Shown here: piece after piece, positions 8,931 through 24,629 of the stretch | Position numbering within the stretch: the first letter of the stretch is position 1 | Layout of the letters: every line of letters begins with the position of its first letter | NCBI GenBank assembly: GCA_009731375.1 | Contig: BJOX01000202.1 | Coordinates: 741,648 to 769,747 of the forward strand | DNA length: 28,100 nucleotides | Reading direction: 5' to 3' | Source: Paulinella micropora | Lineage: Eukaryota; Cercozoa; Imbricatea; Euglyphida | Notes under the pieces: model-generated | Databases searched by the model: none | Seen by the model: the letters and a program-made list of their open reading frames with translations, nothing else | Told to the model about the DNA's origin: nothing | Made by a program: the position numbers and the translations under genes

Positions 8931-11900
8931 CCATATGTGACCCCGTCGCGGCGATAAAGCGCGGCAACCAAACCTTTCTCCTTTTTCTTCTTGGGCTGAC
9001 AACCCTGGCTTAAACGAAGAGGCTTGCTTCCCCTAAGTTAAGCCGTAAGTTACAAAAACTACATGCGAAAACCTACCGACGCACCGCTATTCCCTCCGGA
9101 GTGGCCGCCGTCACCCTCCCAGTGCGTGCTCTGCACCGCCTGAACCCCCTGGAGAAGATTTTGCTCATGTTCACCCTTACGAAGACCTTTCGGGCCTCCT
9201 CGAAAAGAAGAGCCCAAAAGCGCACGTCCATCCGGACTACAAGTCGCAACCCGGCATTATCAACCTGGATTCCACCCACTGTGTTGACGCCGAGACATAC
9301 TCCCATTTCGTCCATCGGACAAGAAGTGCCCCGAAAGAACCAACCGAAAGAAGAAAACGCCTGGTATTGCCATCAACACCAAGCGAATGGAAAGGCATTG
9401 AAGAAGAACTCCAATCCGCACTCCCTCTCATCCTCCCCTCCTCTCTCATCAAATGCCTGTCATGTGACGAAGCAGTAGCGAAATTTGAAAGATATCTCTA
9501 CGACTTCATATCACAACGGGTAACAAAAACACAAGAACAAACTCATGAGCGAAAAAACCGCCACGTAATCCGGCTCCAAACAGAACTCACGCAGAACCGA
9601 CAACAAAAACTGATCCAAAAGAGACATCTGCGAGATCTCAAAAGGGCAGGTTCAATTCCAGCTGCTGTTGCAAAAAGCCTGCAAAAAACTTGGCGAGTAT
9701 TATTGAAGACCGGTAACCGCCTCCGCCGTCGTCTCAAGGAAGCAACTTTAAGCTCCGCTCAACGACAAGCAAATACACGCTTCCGAACTGACCCTCATAA
9801 GTTTGCCAAAAATCTGTTTCATCCCCCCTCAACCCAAACCACTTCCTCCCTATCCAAAGAAAACTGTGACTCCTACTTTCCCAACCTATACAAAGACGCT
9901 AATCGTGAACAAACCTACGTGCCCTTACCTGAAATGAATCGCCCGCCTCTACCAACTGTCCCCTTTGACCTCAAGCCACCGTCCTTCTTGGAAACCAAAA
10001 GATCTGTGTTTGCCAAGCGTAATGGTGCAGCCCCTGGCAGAGATGGTATTAGCTACCTTGTTTACAAGAGACTTCCCACCGCTTTACTTTTCTTACACAA
10101 ACTCATTGTCAAGTGTTGGACAACGGATGTAGCTAATAGCTGGGCCCAAGCTGCTATCTCTCTCCTTCATAAGGACGGCGATCCACTTCAGGCCTCAAAC
10201 TATCGTCCGATCGCTCTGACAAGCTGCTCGGGTAAGGTATTTTTCTCTTTGTGGTCAAAACGCCTAGAGAGTTTTTTGCTAGATAACAAGTACTTTGACA
10301 GAGCAAAACAAAAAGGTTTCCTCCGTAACGTTGCAGGATGCCCCGAGCACATTGCTACTACAAAAGCTACCATCAGAAATGCAAAAGATCACTATCGCCA
10401 ACTGGTCATAGCATGGATTGACCTACAAAACGCTTTTGGAAGCGTAAACCACAACTTGATCCAGTTCGCTCTCTGGTGGTACCACGTGCCCCCTATGTTT
10501 GCTCGCATAATCTTTTTATACTACGAACTCTTAGTAGCCACAATCGAAGGGAAAGATTGGTCATCAGAACCCTTTGTTTTTGCTGTTGGCGTTTTTCAAG
10601 GATGCTGCATTTCTCCTCTCCTTTTCAACATAGTTTTCAACCTACTCCTTGACCTCCTATCATCCTTGACCAAAAACAACGGTTATCATTTCAAGCATAA
10701 GACCTCAACAGATGAAGTCATCGTGCACGAAGCTGCTTATGCTGACGACCTCAAACTACACTGCCGATCCCCGAAACACTGTCAATCGTCCATCAACATG
10801 ATTGACAAATTTCTGTCATGGTCCAGAACAATGGCCGCGAAACCGCCCAAATGCAAAAGCCTTGCTTTCAAATACTGGACTAAAGCCGACGACTATAAGG
10901 GTCTCAAACGATTATTGCCGATCTCGTTCCCACCCTTCGACCCCGCCCTTACTATTACTGGCAAACCGATTGACTTCATCGCTGACAAGCCTTTCAAAGA
11001 CCTCGGATGGATTGTCTACCATGACCTCAGCGAAAACGAACAACGTGCAGCAATCCAAAAGAAGTTCATTCTTTCTATGCAAGCCATCGATAGCTGCTCG
11101 ATCAATGGCTTTATGAAATTTTGGCTATACCAGCACTACGCTGTCCAGTCACTTTCCTGGCCATTTCTCATTTATGACCTCTGCTTATCTTTCGCCAAAA
11201 CCCTTGAGAAAATTGCGACCCGCTTCCTCAAAAAATGGGCCAATATCTACAAAAGAGCTCTGGTCTCTTGCCTTTACCGCCCACGCTCGAAATTCGGTCT
11301 ACAGCTCCAATCCATCGTCTCTTTTTACCAGCGACTTCAAATCAACCGTGCTCAAATGCTGAAGTACTGCCCAGATAAACACCTCTCGTCCATTTATGCG
11401 ATGAACCTGACGAAACACGAAACATTTCGAACTATCTGGAAACCAGAGCCTGTGCTCGAAAAGCTTGAGGCACAAGTTGATTTTGAATTCAAACATCGAG
11501 GCCAATCCGATCATCTCGGACTTGGCCATGGTCGCTACCCAAAAGAACATTCCATCACAGACCGCAAAGACAGGGTTTTAGAATTAGCTGCTGAGACAAT
11601 ACTTGAGACAACCACAGTGCATGACATGGACAAAGCCATGCAAGGGTGCTTCCTTCGTTTTGAAGACGCATGCCCCTTCGACCTCTCCTGGGCTCGCCTC
11701 ATCGGAACCCGTAATCCCCGTTTAATCTCTTGGGTCATCAACGCAAGCACAAACTCGGTTATTACCCCCGACCTTAGACGTCTGTGGGGAATCATTCCCA
11801 ACAACAAGTGTGCCCTCTGTTCTGGTCAAGCACATCTATGCCACATCCTCTCCGGTTGCCATGTTGCCCTCAAACAAGGCCGCTATACCTGGCGTCATGA

Positions 11901-12830
11901 CTCTGTGCTCTGCACTATTGAAGCTCCCCTTCAAAAACACATCGAGAGCCATAACAAACGCTCCCCTATAGACCAAAATGAATCAAAGTCTATGTTTGTG
12001 AAAGAGGGCGAGCAGAAGCCTAAGAGACAGTCATTTCATCGACCATCCCTGCTTGACACTGCAAACGATTGGCAACTCCAAACCCAATACACCGGTTCTG
12101 AGCAAGCCTTTCCTGTCCACATTTGTGTCACTGACCTCCGCCCCGATATCGTTGTCTGGTCACTGTCTACCAAGATATGTATTCTGATCGAGCTAACGTG
12201 CCCGGTCGAGGAAAACATCCTTGACGCACGAGCCTACAAGACCAACCGATACAACAAGCTCAAATCTCAAATCGAGGACAACGGATGGACCTGCCACCTT
12301 CGACCAATCGAATGCGGGGCTCGCGGCATGGTATCGTTCTCTGTTCATCGATGTTTCCGCGCCTTGGGTTTTTCCCATCCCCAATCCAAATCCCTTTGCT
12401 TCAAGCTATCCTCCTGCGTAGCTCGTTGCTCTCTTGCGATTTATCGCTCCTGTGCAGTCAAAAATTAGACTAATCTTCCTCTAGTCTGTATTGGTGACTG
12501 CATTCCATCATAGCCTTCCAGTGTTGCATAGCCCGGGCTAGGTCCCTGCGGGGGTTTAGGCCTCATACAATGTCATCATTGTAGCTTGCGCAAGCTTACG
12601 GTGCTCAAAACACTTGGACTAACGGCTTCCTTTTCTTTCTCTTCTTCCTTATCCTCCCACTCTCCATTCCTAGATTGCCTTTTTCTTCAACGTCCTTCCT
12701 CCTCTTCTTTTTCCAGAACACAGTCTACCCGTGATTCCCATCCCGGACACATGCACAGTACACAAATTATTGTTTGATGTGAAACTGCGTTCCTTTGCAA
12801 GGACTACATTCCTTTGCGACATCTCATCTT
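8931..12830 (+). mobile_element. Full-length non-LTR retrotransposon with R2-type restriction-like endonuclease
   Basis: The 3' limit is set by comparison with the truncated copy just upstream: both share sequence up to CTTTGCGACATCTCAT and then diverge. The 5' limit is where copy 1 ends, since the next base starts sequence found only before this ORF. The element has a 5' leader of about 120 nt, one long ORF, and a 3' UTR of about 360 nt with a GC-rich block (CCCTGCGGGGG) and a pyrimidine-rich stretch. It lacks LTRs and an apurinic-type endonuclease, which with the C-terminal PD...E...K nuclease places it among early-branching R2/NeSL/Hero/Dong-like non-LTR groups (family knowledge). The 3' flank is TATATCTATCTATCTATG, so the target was probably a (TATC)n tract. 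I see no poly-A tail. Confidence 0.8.
9049..12468 (+). CDS. Retrotransposon polyprotein: reverse transcriptase plus restriction-like endonuclease
   Basis: The frame is open from just after a TAA at 9046-9048 to the TAG at 12466-12468, about 1,139 codons. Positions below are counted from the TTG at 9367. Reverse transcriptase: GAAPGRDGISYLVYK near 222, WIDLQNAFGSVNH (Asp 352, motif A), FQGCCISPLLFN (motif B), AYADDL (Asp 460 and 461, motif C) and KPPKCKSL (motif D). Near the C-terminus are a Cys/His knuckle (CALCSGQAHLCHILSGC) and the nuclease core RPDIVV (Asp 927), IELTCPVEEN (Glu 942) and AYKTNRYNKL (Lys 958), a PD-(D/E)xK pattern as in R2. It should nick target DNA and prime reverse transcription there. 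The ORF is intact, so the copy may be active or recently so. No in-frame ATG occurs before 9934, so initiation is unclear. No N-terminal zinc-finger/Myb targeting module was recognised. Confidence 0.88.
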   Translation, partial: VTKTTCENLPTHRYSLRSGRRHPPSACSAPPEPPGEDFAHVHPYEDLSGLLEKKSPKAHVHPDYKSQPGIINLDSTHCVDAETYSHFVHRTRSAPKEPTERRKRLVLPSTPSEWKGIEEELQSALPLILPSSLIKCLSCDEAVAKFERYLYDFISQRVTKTQEQTHERKNRHVIRLQTELTQNRQQKLIQKRHLRDLKRAGSIPAAVAKSLQKTWRVLLKTGNRLRRRLKEATLSSAQRQANTRFRTDPHKFAKNLFHPPSTQTTSSLSKENCDSYFPNLYKDANREQTYVPLPEMNRPPLPTVPFDLKPPSFLETKRSVFAKRNGAAPGRDGISYLVYKRLPTALLFLHKLIVKCWTTDVANSWAQAAISLLHKDGDPLQASNYRPIALTSCSGKVFFSLWSKRLESFLLDNKYFDRAKQKGFLRNVAGCPEHIATTKATIRNAKDHYRQLVIAWIDLQNAFGSVNHNLIQFALWWYHVPPMFARIIFLYYELLVATIEGKDWSSEPFVFAVGVFQGCCISPLLFNIVFNLLLDLLSSLTKNNGYHFKHKTSTDEVIVHEAAYADDLKLHCRSPKHCQSSINMIDKFLSWSRTMAAKPPKCKSLAFKYWTKADDYKGLKRLLPISFPPFDPALTITGKPIDFIADKPFKDLGWIVYHDLSENEQRAAIQKKFILSMQAIDSCSINGFMKFWLYQHYAVQSLSWPFLIYDLCLSFAKTLEKIATRFLKKWANIYKRALVSCLYRPRSKFGLQLQSIVSFYQRLQINRAQMLKYCPDKHLSSIYAMNLTKHETFRTIWKPEPVLEKLEAQVDFEFKHRGQSDHLGLGHGRYPKEHSITDRKDRVLELAAETILETTTVHDMDKAMQGCFLRFEDACPFDLSWARLIGTRNPRLISWVINASTNSVITPDLRRLWGIIPNNKCALCSGQAHLCHILSGCHVALKQGRYTWRHDSVLCTIEAPLQKHIESHNKRSPIDQNESKSMFVKEGEQKPKRQSFHRPSLLDTANDWQLQTQYTGSEQAFPVHICVTDLRPDIVVWSLSTKICILIELTCPVEENILDARAYKTNRYNKLKSQIEDNGWTCHLRPIECGARGMVSFSVHRCFRALGFSHPQSKSLCFKLSSCVARCSLAIYRSCAVKN

Positions 12831-13070
12831 TGTATATCTATCTATCTATGTATCTTTCTAGCCTCGGCGAACGATGCGGCGCATTCGTGGCGTCGAGGCC
12901 TGCAAGTGTGCTTCGTGCAAAGGCAGAAAACAACTGGCATATTCGACTATTAAGTATTGAGCACTGCATTTTCAATGATCATCACTATACATACATCCCT
13001 TTGCAATTCTGCTTGAACAGGCGCAAACATGTGCAAAAATATGGATGGCATTTTCCCAGAGATCGATTGC
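12831..13070. other. Unassigned stretch after the retrotransposon
   Basis: (TATC)n-like bases to about 12860, then about 200 bp of ordinary-composition DNA with no supported gene. GCCTCGACGCCACGAATGCG on the minus strand may be a coding scrap, but it has no donor site. Confidence 0.4.
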
Positions 13071-13238
13071 GAGTAGATCGATCGCGAGTCAGACTCTCCC
13101 TCCTCCGATTCAGACACTGTACCTGTAGCACTACCTCCGCGGGAAGCTCTGCCATTATCTGAATCAGAGGATGAAGATGGAGTCGGACACCTTGCAGCTG
13201 GTCACAGCGACCCTATAGGACCTCCCGTGGAACCTGAT

Positions 13239-13266
13239 TTGGGCCCGGACATTTGGGCCCGGACGA
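13239..13266 (+). repeat. 14-bp tandem duplication that shifts frame in the transposase-like gene
   Basis: ATTTGGGCCCGGAC occurs twice in a row. With one copy removed, the acidic N-terminal frame would continue for several more codons before a TAA. This is a visible inactivating change. Confidence 0.75.
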
Positions 13267-13679
13267 TGAGGATGCTGATCTTTAAGCGTCCAGCGAGGAT
13301 GAAGAGGTGCAAGGCTTGGGTTCTGCACGCTTGGCGGGGAACGGCAAGGTGTGCCTGCTGCGTTATCGTACGCAGAGCAGTTTGTGCAAGGGCCTGGTCC
13401 GGCTTACGCAACAGCGACTGTGGCTCAAGTAGTCGCTGCCCTGTTGCAAATTCAACAGCGACACAATGGCAGTCACGAAATCATGGAAGCTGTGTATGCC
13501 GTGATAAGGGACCTTGTTGTGCCAGACGCATCAGTAAGCAGTTGGCACAAAGTCAAGATGGCAGTTGCAGACACAAGGGACCAAAGTACCATGATCCATC
13601 ACAGGTACTGTTAAGATAAAATATCCAATATGTGTGATGAACCAATGTGTGTGACGAATGTGAATGAATGGTAGGTGTT

Positions 13680-13835
13680 ACGTCTAAGTGGCCATCACTA
13701 AACTCTAAGTGACCATCACTAAACTCTAAGTGACGATCACTAACCGCTAAGTGACCATCACTAGCCCCTAAGTGACCATCACTAAACGCATAGTGACCAT
13801 CACTAACTGTTAACTGACCATCACTACATACTAGG
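13680..13835. repeat. Dyad satellite array 9, within the transposase-like gene
   Basis: About seven units of CTAAGTGACCATCACTAAA. It is bracketed by two similar sequences (AAATATCCAATATGTGTGATGAA at 13618 and a close copy at 13838), so it sits inside a local duplication, probably in an intron. Confidence 0.88.
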
Positions 13836-15316
13836 ATGAAATATCCAATCTGTGTGATGAATCGAATATGTGTGATGAATGTGAATAAATGTTAGGTGTT
13901 ACTTGGAGTGCTCGCTTGCTCCTGCTGCAGACAAGGCATCCGAACGCTCTAACGGACACCCCTTGCGAGGGGAACGGGTTTTTGTGGAGGACATTGGCAC
14001 GCAACTGGATGCAAGTATGGTGCACAAGACTTGGGACCAGCTTCAAGCAAGCAGGCAGGTCCACGACGCGCGAGCTGCCGCTGCACCAGGATTTATGTGC
14101 TGCATCCGCTGTTCACCCCGCTACAAGCTGAAAATGCAGCAAGCAGCGAGCTCTGCGGCGGGTGCACAGCAAGAGATCTGCGTCATACCAGTTTTGTTGG
14201 GATCTGATGGCATGCCTGTGGTTTCTACACAGTACAGTGCCCCCCACAGTGTATAAGCAAACACCATCAAGAATATTGCATTCTCTACATCAGGCGAGCT
14301 GTGGATGGGAGGCATAGTGGGAGGTCCGTATATCCCCCCAAACCTGAAAACAGCCTTTTCGTCTCTGGTCCTTCAGCTGCGCCGCGTATGGTGCGTGACC
14401 GGGAAGGAGCCGAGAAGACATGCAGAGTCCTATGCTTAGGAGTGATGGCAGACGGCCAAGGTCAAAAGCATGTCGCCGGTACTAATCAGAGCTGAAAGTA
14501 CGCATGTCGCTGCTGCTTCACAGAGTTTGTCACAATCGGGAGCACTCATACTATCACTCCGGACTTTCGAGCCTTTCTCCCAGTCAGTCATCCCATGCGC
14601 ACTGATGCTCGTTATGGACCGCCCTGTGCCACGGCTCCACCCCGAAACAAGACAGCTGCGTGGCATGCTGATCGAGCGTCGGACGTGCGACGACATAACC
14701 AAGGTCTGCGTCCGTTCCAAAAGCCGCACCATTCTCAAGGTGTCAAGTATGATAATGCATGCCAAGGAATCCATGCCTTCGATTCTGTGGTGGATATGAT
14801 GGTTGATGGAATGCACGTTGACCAAAACGCCGTTGCGCATATTGTTGCAATGACGTCGGATGACTCTGAAGGAAAGAAACATCCCAAACACAAGCACCTG
14901 CCAGGTCAGCCAAGACCTGTACGCAGAGAGCGTGATGACACGACCGCCCAATACGAGGCTCGACGCATAAGAGAAAAAGCTCTGTTTGCTGAATAGACCA
15001 AGATCAACAAGCAGTACTCGAACATGGCCTTGGGAATGTCTATCAGGAAGGAAATCGACATACGTTACATGGCAGTCCGGGCACTGCGAGGGCAGCGTGG
15101 GACGGGGTCACCGTACGGAACATTTGGCAAGGCCAAGGTAGCGGACGCTTCGTTTTTTATTCGTTTTTGCAGCCCTTCAATTTATGATGATCTGGGCATC
15201 AAGCAAGAAGTACTCAAGTGTTTAGCGTGTCTTTTTTGTGTTCTGTGCAAACTGCGCAAAATCCCTAGCGACCCAGTGGCATTGAACAACCTAGGCACGT
15301 GGATCACCGAACAGGT

Positions 15317-15332
15317 ACTTTTGCAACAACAA

Positions 15333-15422
<90 letters not shown>
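15317..15422. repeat. (CAA)n microsatellite
   Basis: About 34 CAA units following a GTACTT donor-like site; probably intronic in the transposase-like gene. Confidence 0.9.
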
Positions 15423-15432
15423 AAAATCAACC

Positions 15433-15570
15433 GTAGTGATGATCACTACAGTTTTAGTTATGGAAACTAGATTTGTAGTGATGGGCACTAGACACGTAGT
15501 GATGAGCACTAGCATCTTAGTGATGATCACTATAGTGGTCGTCATCATAAGGTATATTGTCTAGTCACTA
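15433..15570. repeat. Dyad satellite array 10
   Basis: Five or six units with near-perfect dyads, for example TAGTGATGATCACTA, TAGTGATGGGCACTAGA and TAGTGATGAGCACTAG. Confidence 0.85.
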
Positions 15571-17044
15571 CATTTTGACAATACTAATAATCATCATGAT
15601 ATGCAAGATTTACATTGAATTGACATAATGTATGAAGGTGAACATATCCTTGTAGGTAGTGAATATTGCACGAGTCCTGCCCAGGACGGAGCATACCTTT
15701 TGGCTGCATCAACTTGTGTGTGGAGTTATGCATCACATGAAGAATTGGGGCCCTCTACCAGACACTTCTGCGTATTGGCTAGAAATGCAGCAGAAGTTCC
15801 TGAAAGACCAAGTACACAGCCAGAAAGACCCTGAAAGGACCCTTTTCAAACGCTGGTGTGAGGTTGCATGTCTGAGGAGCACATTTGGACAGGCGCTCTC
15901 TGACGTGCAACAAAGCGCTGTCATGCCAAACACCAGGAAGAAATGTTTTCAGTTTGATGAAAACCAGCTCCTGCTCCATGTGAATCCGGGTGAACCAAAC
16001 AAGTTAATTTGTACAAAAAAGTACAAGCTCGCTGAATAGCAGCGTACGGATGTTATTTCATTCTTGGAAAAGTACTGGAGACAGTTAGGGCTTTCTCGAG
16101 TTGATGAAGACAAGATGCCAACAAATGAACGTCCTGATTTCTCTGCTCTTCGTTGTGATGTTACTAAGCACAGGAGGGCAGTCGCCCGAGCGGTGTGCAT
16201 AATATGTGGTGAATCATCCAGCAAATGTTACGCAGGAGGAACATGTGCAGTTGCAAAGGAAGATCTCAAAAGAAATTTTCCAGGTGGGGTTTGCAGCAGT
16301 GAGAGATATGTTGCATATATCCGCTATCACGTTGCAGTGGCATTGACCAATCCAGACATAACTTTGGAACTCGCAGTGGTATAGCTTCTGCGGTGCTACG
16401 CAGATCCCAAAAAGCGTGATATGTTGCTATGTAAAGCGATTCCCGATCGCAGAGAAATTAAAGTTTCTCCCTTTGAGCTCATTGGAGATGCCTTGCGTGA
16501 CTGCAGACGTACCTACCAAGAGTGGCTTCATGTATTTGATTCCGGTCGATGATTCCATTCTGCCTGATTATATGCAAGAGGAAGTGGATAGGTTGGTGGA
16601 TGGTAAGGATTCAGCACCAGCACCTGACCAAGACATTCCTGTGGTTGATCTTGATGCGTTATATGCGAGTGACAGTGAGGCTGAACAGAAACTGCCAGAA
16701 GCAAGACAATTACTAGAGGTGAATCTGGAAACGTGAGATGATGAGGCGGACCAAGGTGGGGTCGACTCTATAGTTAGGCCTGACGCTCCTAGTCTAAAAG
16801 AGATTTTTGACGCCCCTAGTCTAAACGAGATTTTTGCGGCTCCGGACGGTGAGGAAAGTAATGATAGTGATGCTGAGTACTTCTTGGATCAGCAGGAGAC
16901 AGATGTAAGAAATTCATTAAATCCAGCAACATTTTAGACACAATCTACCTTTTAAATCAAGACACTGATTATTAAAAATATCACAGCGACGCTCATATTT
17001 CATAGAGACAGGGTACAGATAACTTTAATATAATTTGTTTAATA

Positions 17045-17540
17045 TAACTAGTTCCGGTCACTATGACCTTAGTGATTGACACTCACAAGGTAGTAATTGG
17101 CACTAGATTATTGACACTTAGTGATGAGCACTAGATTTTTATTAGCTTGAGCGTGTACTGATCACCACTAAGACACATTCTAAACAAGATCACTACCCTA
17201 GTGCTCGTCACTATGAAATTTATCACTAACTTTTTTTAGTTTTGTAACACATCACTAACGTAGTGATGATCACTACATATTTCATCACTAGCTTTCATCA
17301 TATATCACTAGCGTAGTGATGATCACTACGTGTTTCATCACTAACTTTCATCAAGATCACTAGTGTAGTGATGATCACTACGTATTTCATCACTAACTTT
17401 TTCATTTTTTTTCACTGAATCAAATAGGTAGTGATCATCACTACCCTCATCACTAAGTAAAAAATATATCACTAAGCTCATCACTAACAGCTTAGTGATG
17501 CATCATTATGTACTAAGTGATAATCACTCATTTCCGTACT
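17045..17540. repeat. Dyad satellite array 11, longest and most palindromic
   Basis: Contains GTAGTGATGATCACTAC three times at 17260, 17313 and 17365 (52-53 bp spacing), plus CACTATGACCTTAGTG and many single CACTA/TAGTG arms. It follows the transposase-like gene directly. Confidence 0.88.
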
Positions 17541-18010
17541 TGTAGTGAGCTGGCTCCGCTCCGTATCATCGAAATTCTTGTCCACTCCCATCCAGCGCTC
17601 CATTGGGAAGAGAATGGACACAGTATGCTTGGTAAGGCAGCATCGAAATGAAAAAAAATCTTGGTGGGGCAGAGGTTGAGATATGCTGAGAGTCAGCTCA
17701 GAGAATCCCAGCGGTTTTCTTCCGCGCTCTCTCGCCTGCCGGCCCACCCAGTGATTCGTGTCCTAGCCTTAATCAAAATATAGTCTAAATTTTCTCATCA
17801 GCCGCTCCACATCCGTACTTTTCACAACACATTTCGCACCAGGCAGATTGTTCGAGGCCTACTATTATATACTCGTAGAGTAGAATTCAGAATTTCGAAT
17901 GACCATGGGCGAACGATTCCATGCATTCCGTTCAACAGAAATCAACGACTGGAATCGACTCAACAGAAATCAACGACTGGAATCGACTTTGCGCCTTTTT
18001 GCGTACTCTG
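17484..18010. other. Intergenic stretch with a weak minus-strand ORF and a 28-bp duplication
   Basis: An 87-codon minus-strand frame at 17747-17484 runs partly into the dyad array and has no recognised motif. A 28-bp sequence starting CAACAGAAATCAACGACTGG is duplicated in tandem at 17933-17988. No supported gene. Confidence 0.4.
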
Positions 18011-18013
18011 ATA

Positions 18014-18357
18014 CTAATTAGCTTCGTCCCACAAATTTAGTCTTATTTTTCGTCTTGGTCCTTTTCCCCTGCTTCCTTCTATTGGTGTTTTCTTTGCATG
18101 TGCCGCGCGCACTCTTTCTTGGCGGGTGGAGTCGGCGGCGCTGTGGCTCTGAGGGTGTTGTTGGGGTGGTTTGGCTGGGGTTGCACACGTCTCTGAGGGA
18201 TCGTTCTGAGTACCTGGCTTAGCAGCTTGGAGTACTGCTTGGATGGACACTTCAGGGTACTGCGACACTGGGCTGGGCGACACTGTCCTGGTGACGTTAT
18301 GCTTGGCCTTTCCTCGAGATTCACAGGGCTAGGGCGCATGGCGCCAGAAGAAAACAC
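18014..18357 (-). CDS. Possible exon or small ORF, Pro/Lys-rich, unrecognised
   Basis: The minus-strand frame ends KTPIEGSRGKGPRRKIRLNL and a TAA at 18014, and is Pro/Ala/Gln-rich upstream. A GTACTC donor-like site near 18213 offers an alternative end. No family recognised; it could be a last exon of a gene starting at higher coordinates or a chance frame. Confidence 0.25.
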
Positions 18358-18489
18358 GGCTCAGCCGTTGCAACTTCGGGCGGAAATTCAAGACAAGAAT
18401 GAGACATCGCATATTTGAGCACTTCTATTGCCGCAAGCGTTCAACGATACTTGTGTATTATATTGTGTGTGATGTAGCGCAGATTATGT

Positions 18490-18704
18490 TGCATGTGAGT
18501 ATGATGAAAAATGAGGAGGGACGAGGAGGAGGAGGAAGAAGAGGAGGAGGAGAATTACGAAGAAGAGGAACGAATTTCCATACCGTACACTAGTACTTAC
18601 ACTCGCATCAGTCCATGATTCTTCTTTCCTCTTCCTTTTCCCTCTTCTTTCTTCTTCCTTCCTTCTTCTCCTTCTTCCTTCATTCCTTCATTCCTTCCTT
18701 CCCT

Positions 18705-18790
<86 letters not shown>

Positions 18791-18838
18791 ACTACTTACT
18801 ACTTACTACTACTACTATTATGATGATGATTATTATTA

Positions 18839-18935
<97 letters not shown>

Positions 18936-18960
18936 CATCATCATCCTTATATATTTTTTC
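18490..18960. repeat. Purine tract, (CTA)n and (TTA)n microsatellites
   Basis: GAGGA-rich stretch at 18510-18570, pyrimidine stretch at 18620-18707, (CTA)n at 18708-18810 and (TTA)n at 18826-18940. Immediately upstream of the proposed ATG exon of the CCCH gene. Confidence 0.9.
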
Positions 18961-18997
18961 ATCATTATTTATTCTGGTTTGCTGCCAGATTCTCCTC

Positions 18998-24283
<5,286 letters not shown>

Positions 24284-24284
24284 G

Positions 24285-24330
<46 letters not shown>

Positions 24331-24419
24331 ACTATCTATCTATCTACCTACCTACCTATCGATCTATCGATCTTGGGCACTCGCAAGCCGCAACAGCACA
24401 GTAGCCAACAGTATGTATG

Positions 24420-24629
<210 letters not shown>

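Larger units (their letters stand above)
13070..16930 (+). pseudogene. Degenerate Tnp2/DUF4218-like transposase gene (CACTA/Plavaka-type), low-similarity call
   Basis: A series of plus-strand coding segments in family order. An acidic N-terminus (SDSDTVPV...SESEDED) lies near 13085-13260. A segment at 13340-13604 contains VAALLQIQQRHNGSHEIM and the pattern S-W-HKVK. The segment 13931-14340 contains CCIRCSPRY and IPVLLGSDGMPVVST, like the family (V/I)xLxxxxDGxxV block, then GGPYIPPNLKTAFSSLV. At 14710-14995 GIHAFDSVVDMMVDGMH recalls the LPxFDxVxGxxxDYMH block. At 15024-15312 FGKAKVADASFFIRF recalls KAxEWRxFL. At 15665-15835 HHMKNWGPLPDTSAYWLE recalls the DUF4218 GPLW/fE block. Frames shift repeatedly and TAA/TAG codons interrupt near 13290, 14255, 14994, 16037 and 16382, so it is probably dead. 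The family match is from remembered patterns and needs a profile search. Dyad arrays interrupt it twice and follow it. Confidence 0.45.

Noticed and set aside
14250-16390. Reassigned stop codons (TAA/TAG read as amino acids)
   Set aside because: Interrupting TAA and TAG codons occur only in the transposase-like gene, which also has frameshifts. The long retrotransposon ORF and the CCCH exons contain none and end at ordinary stops.
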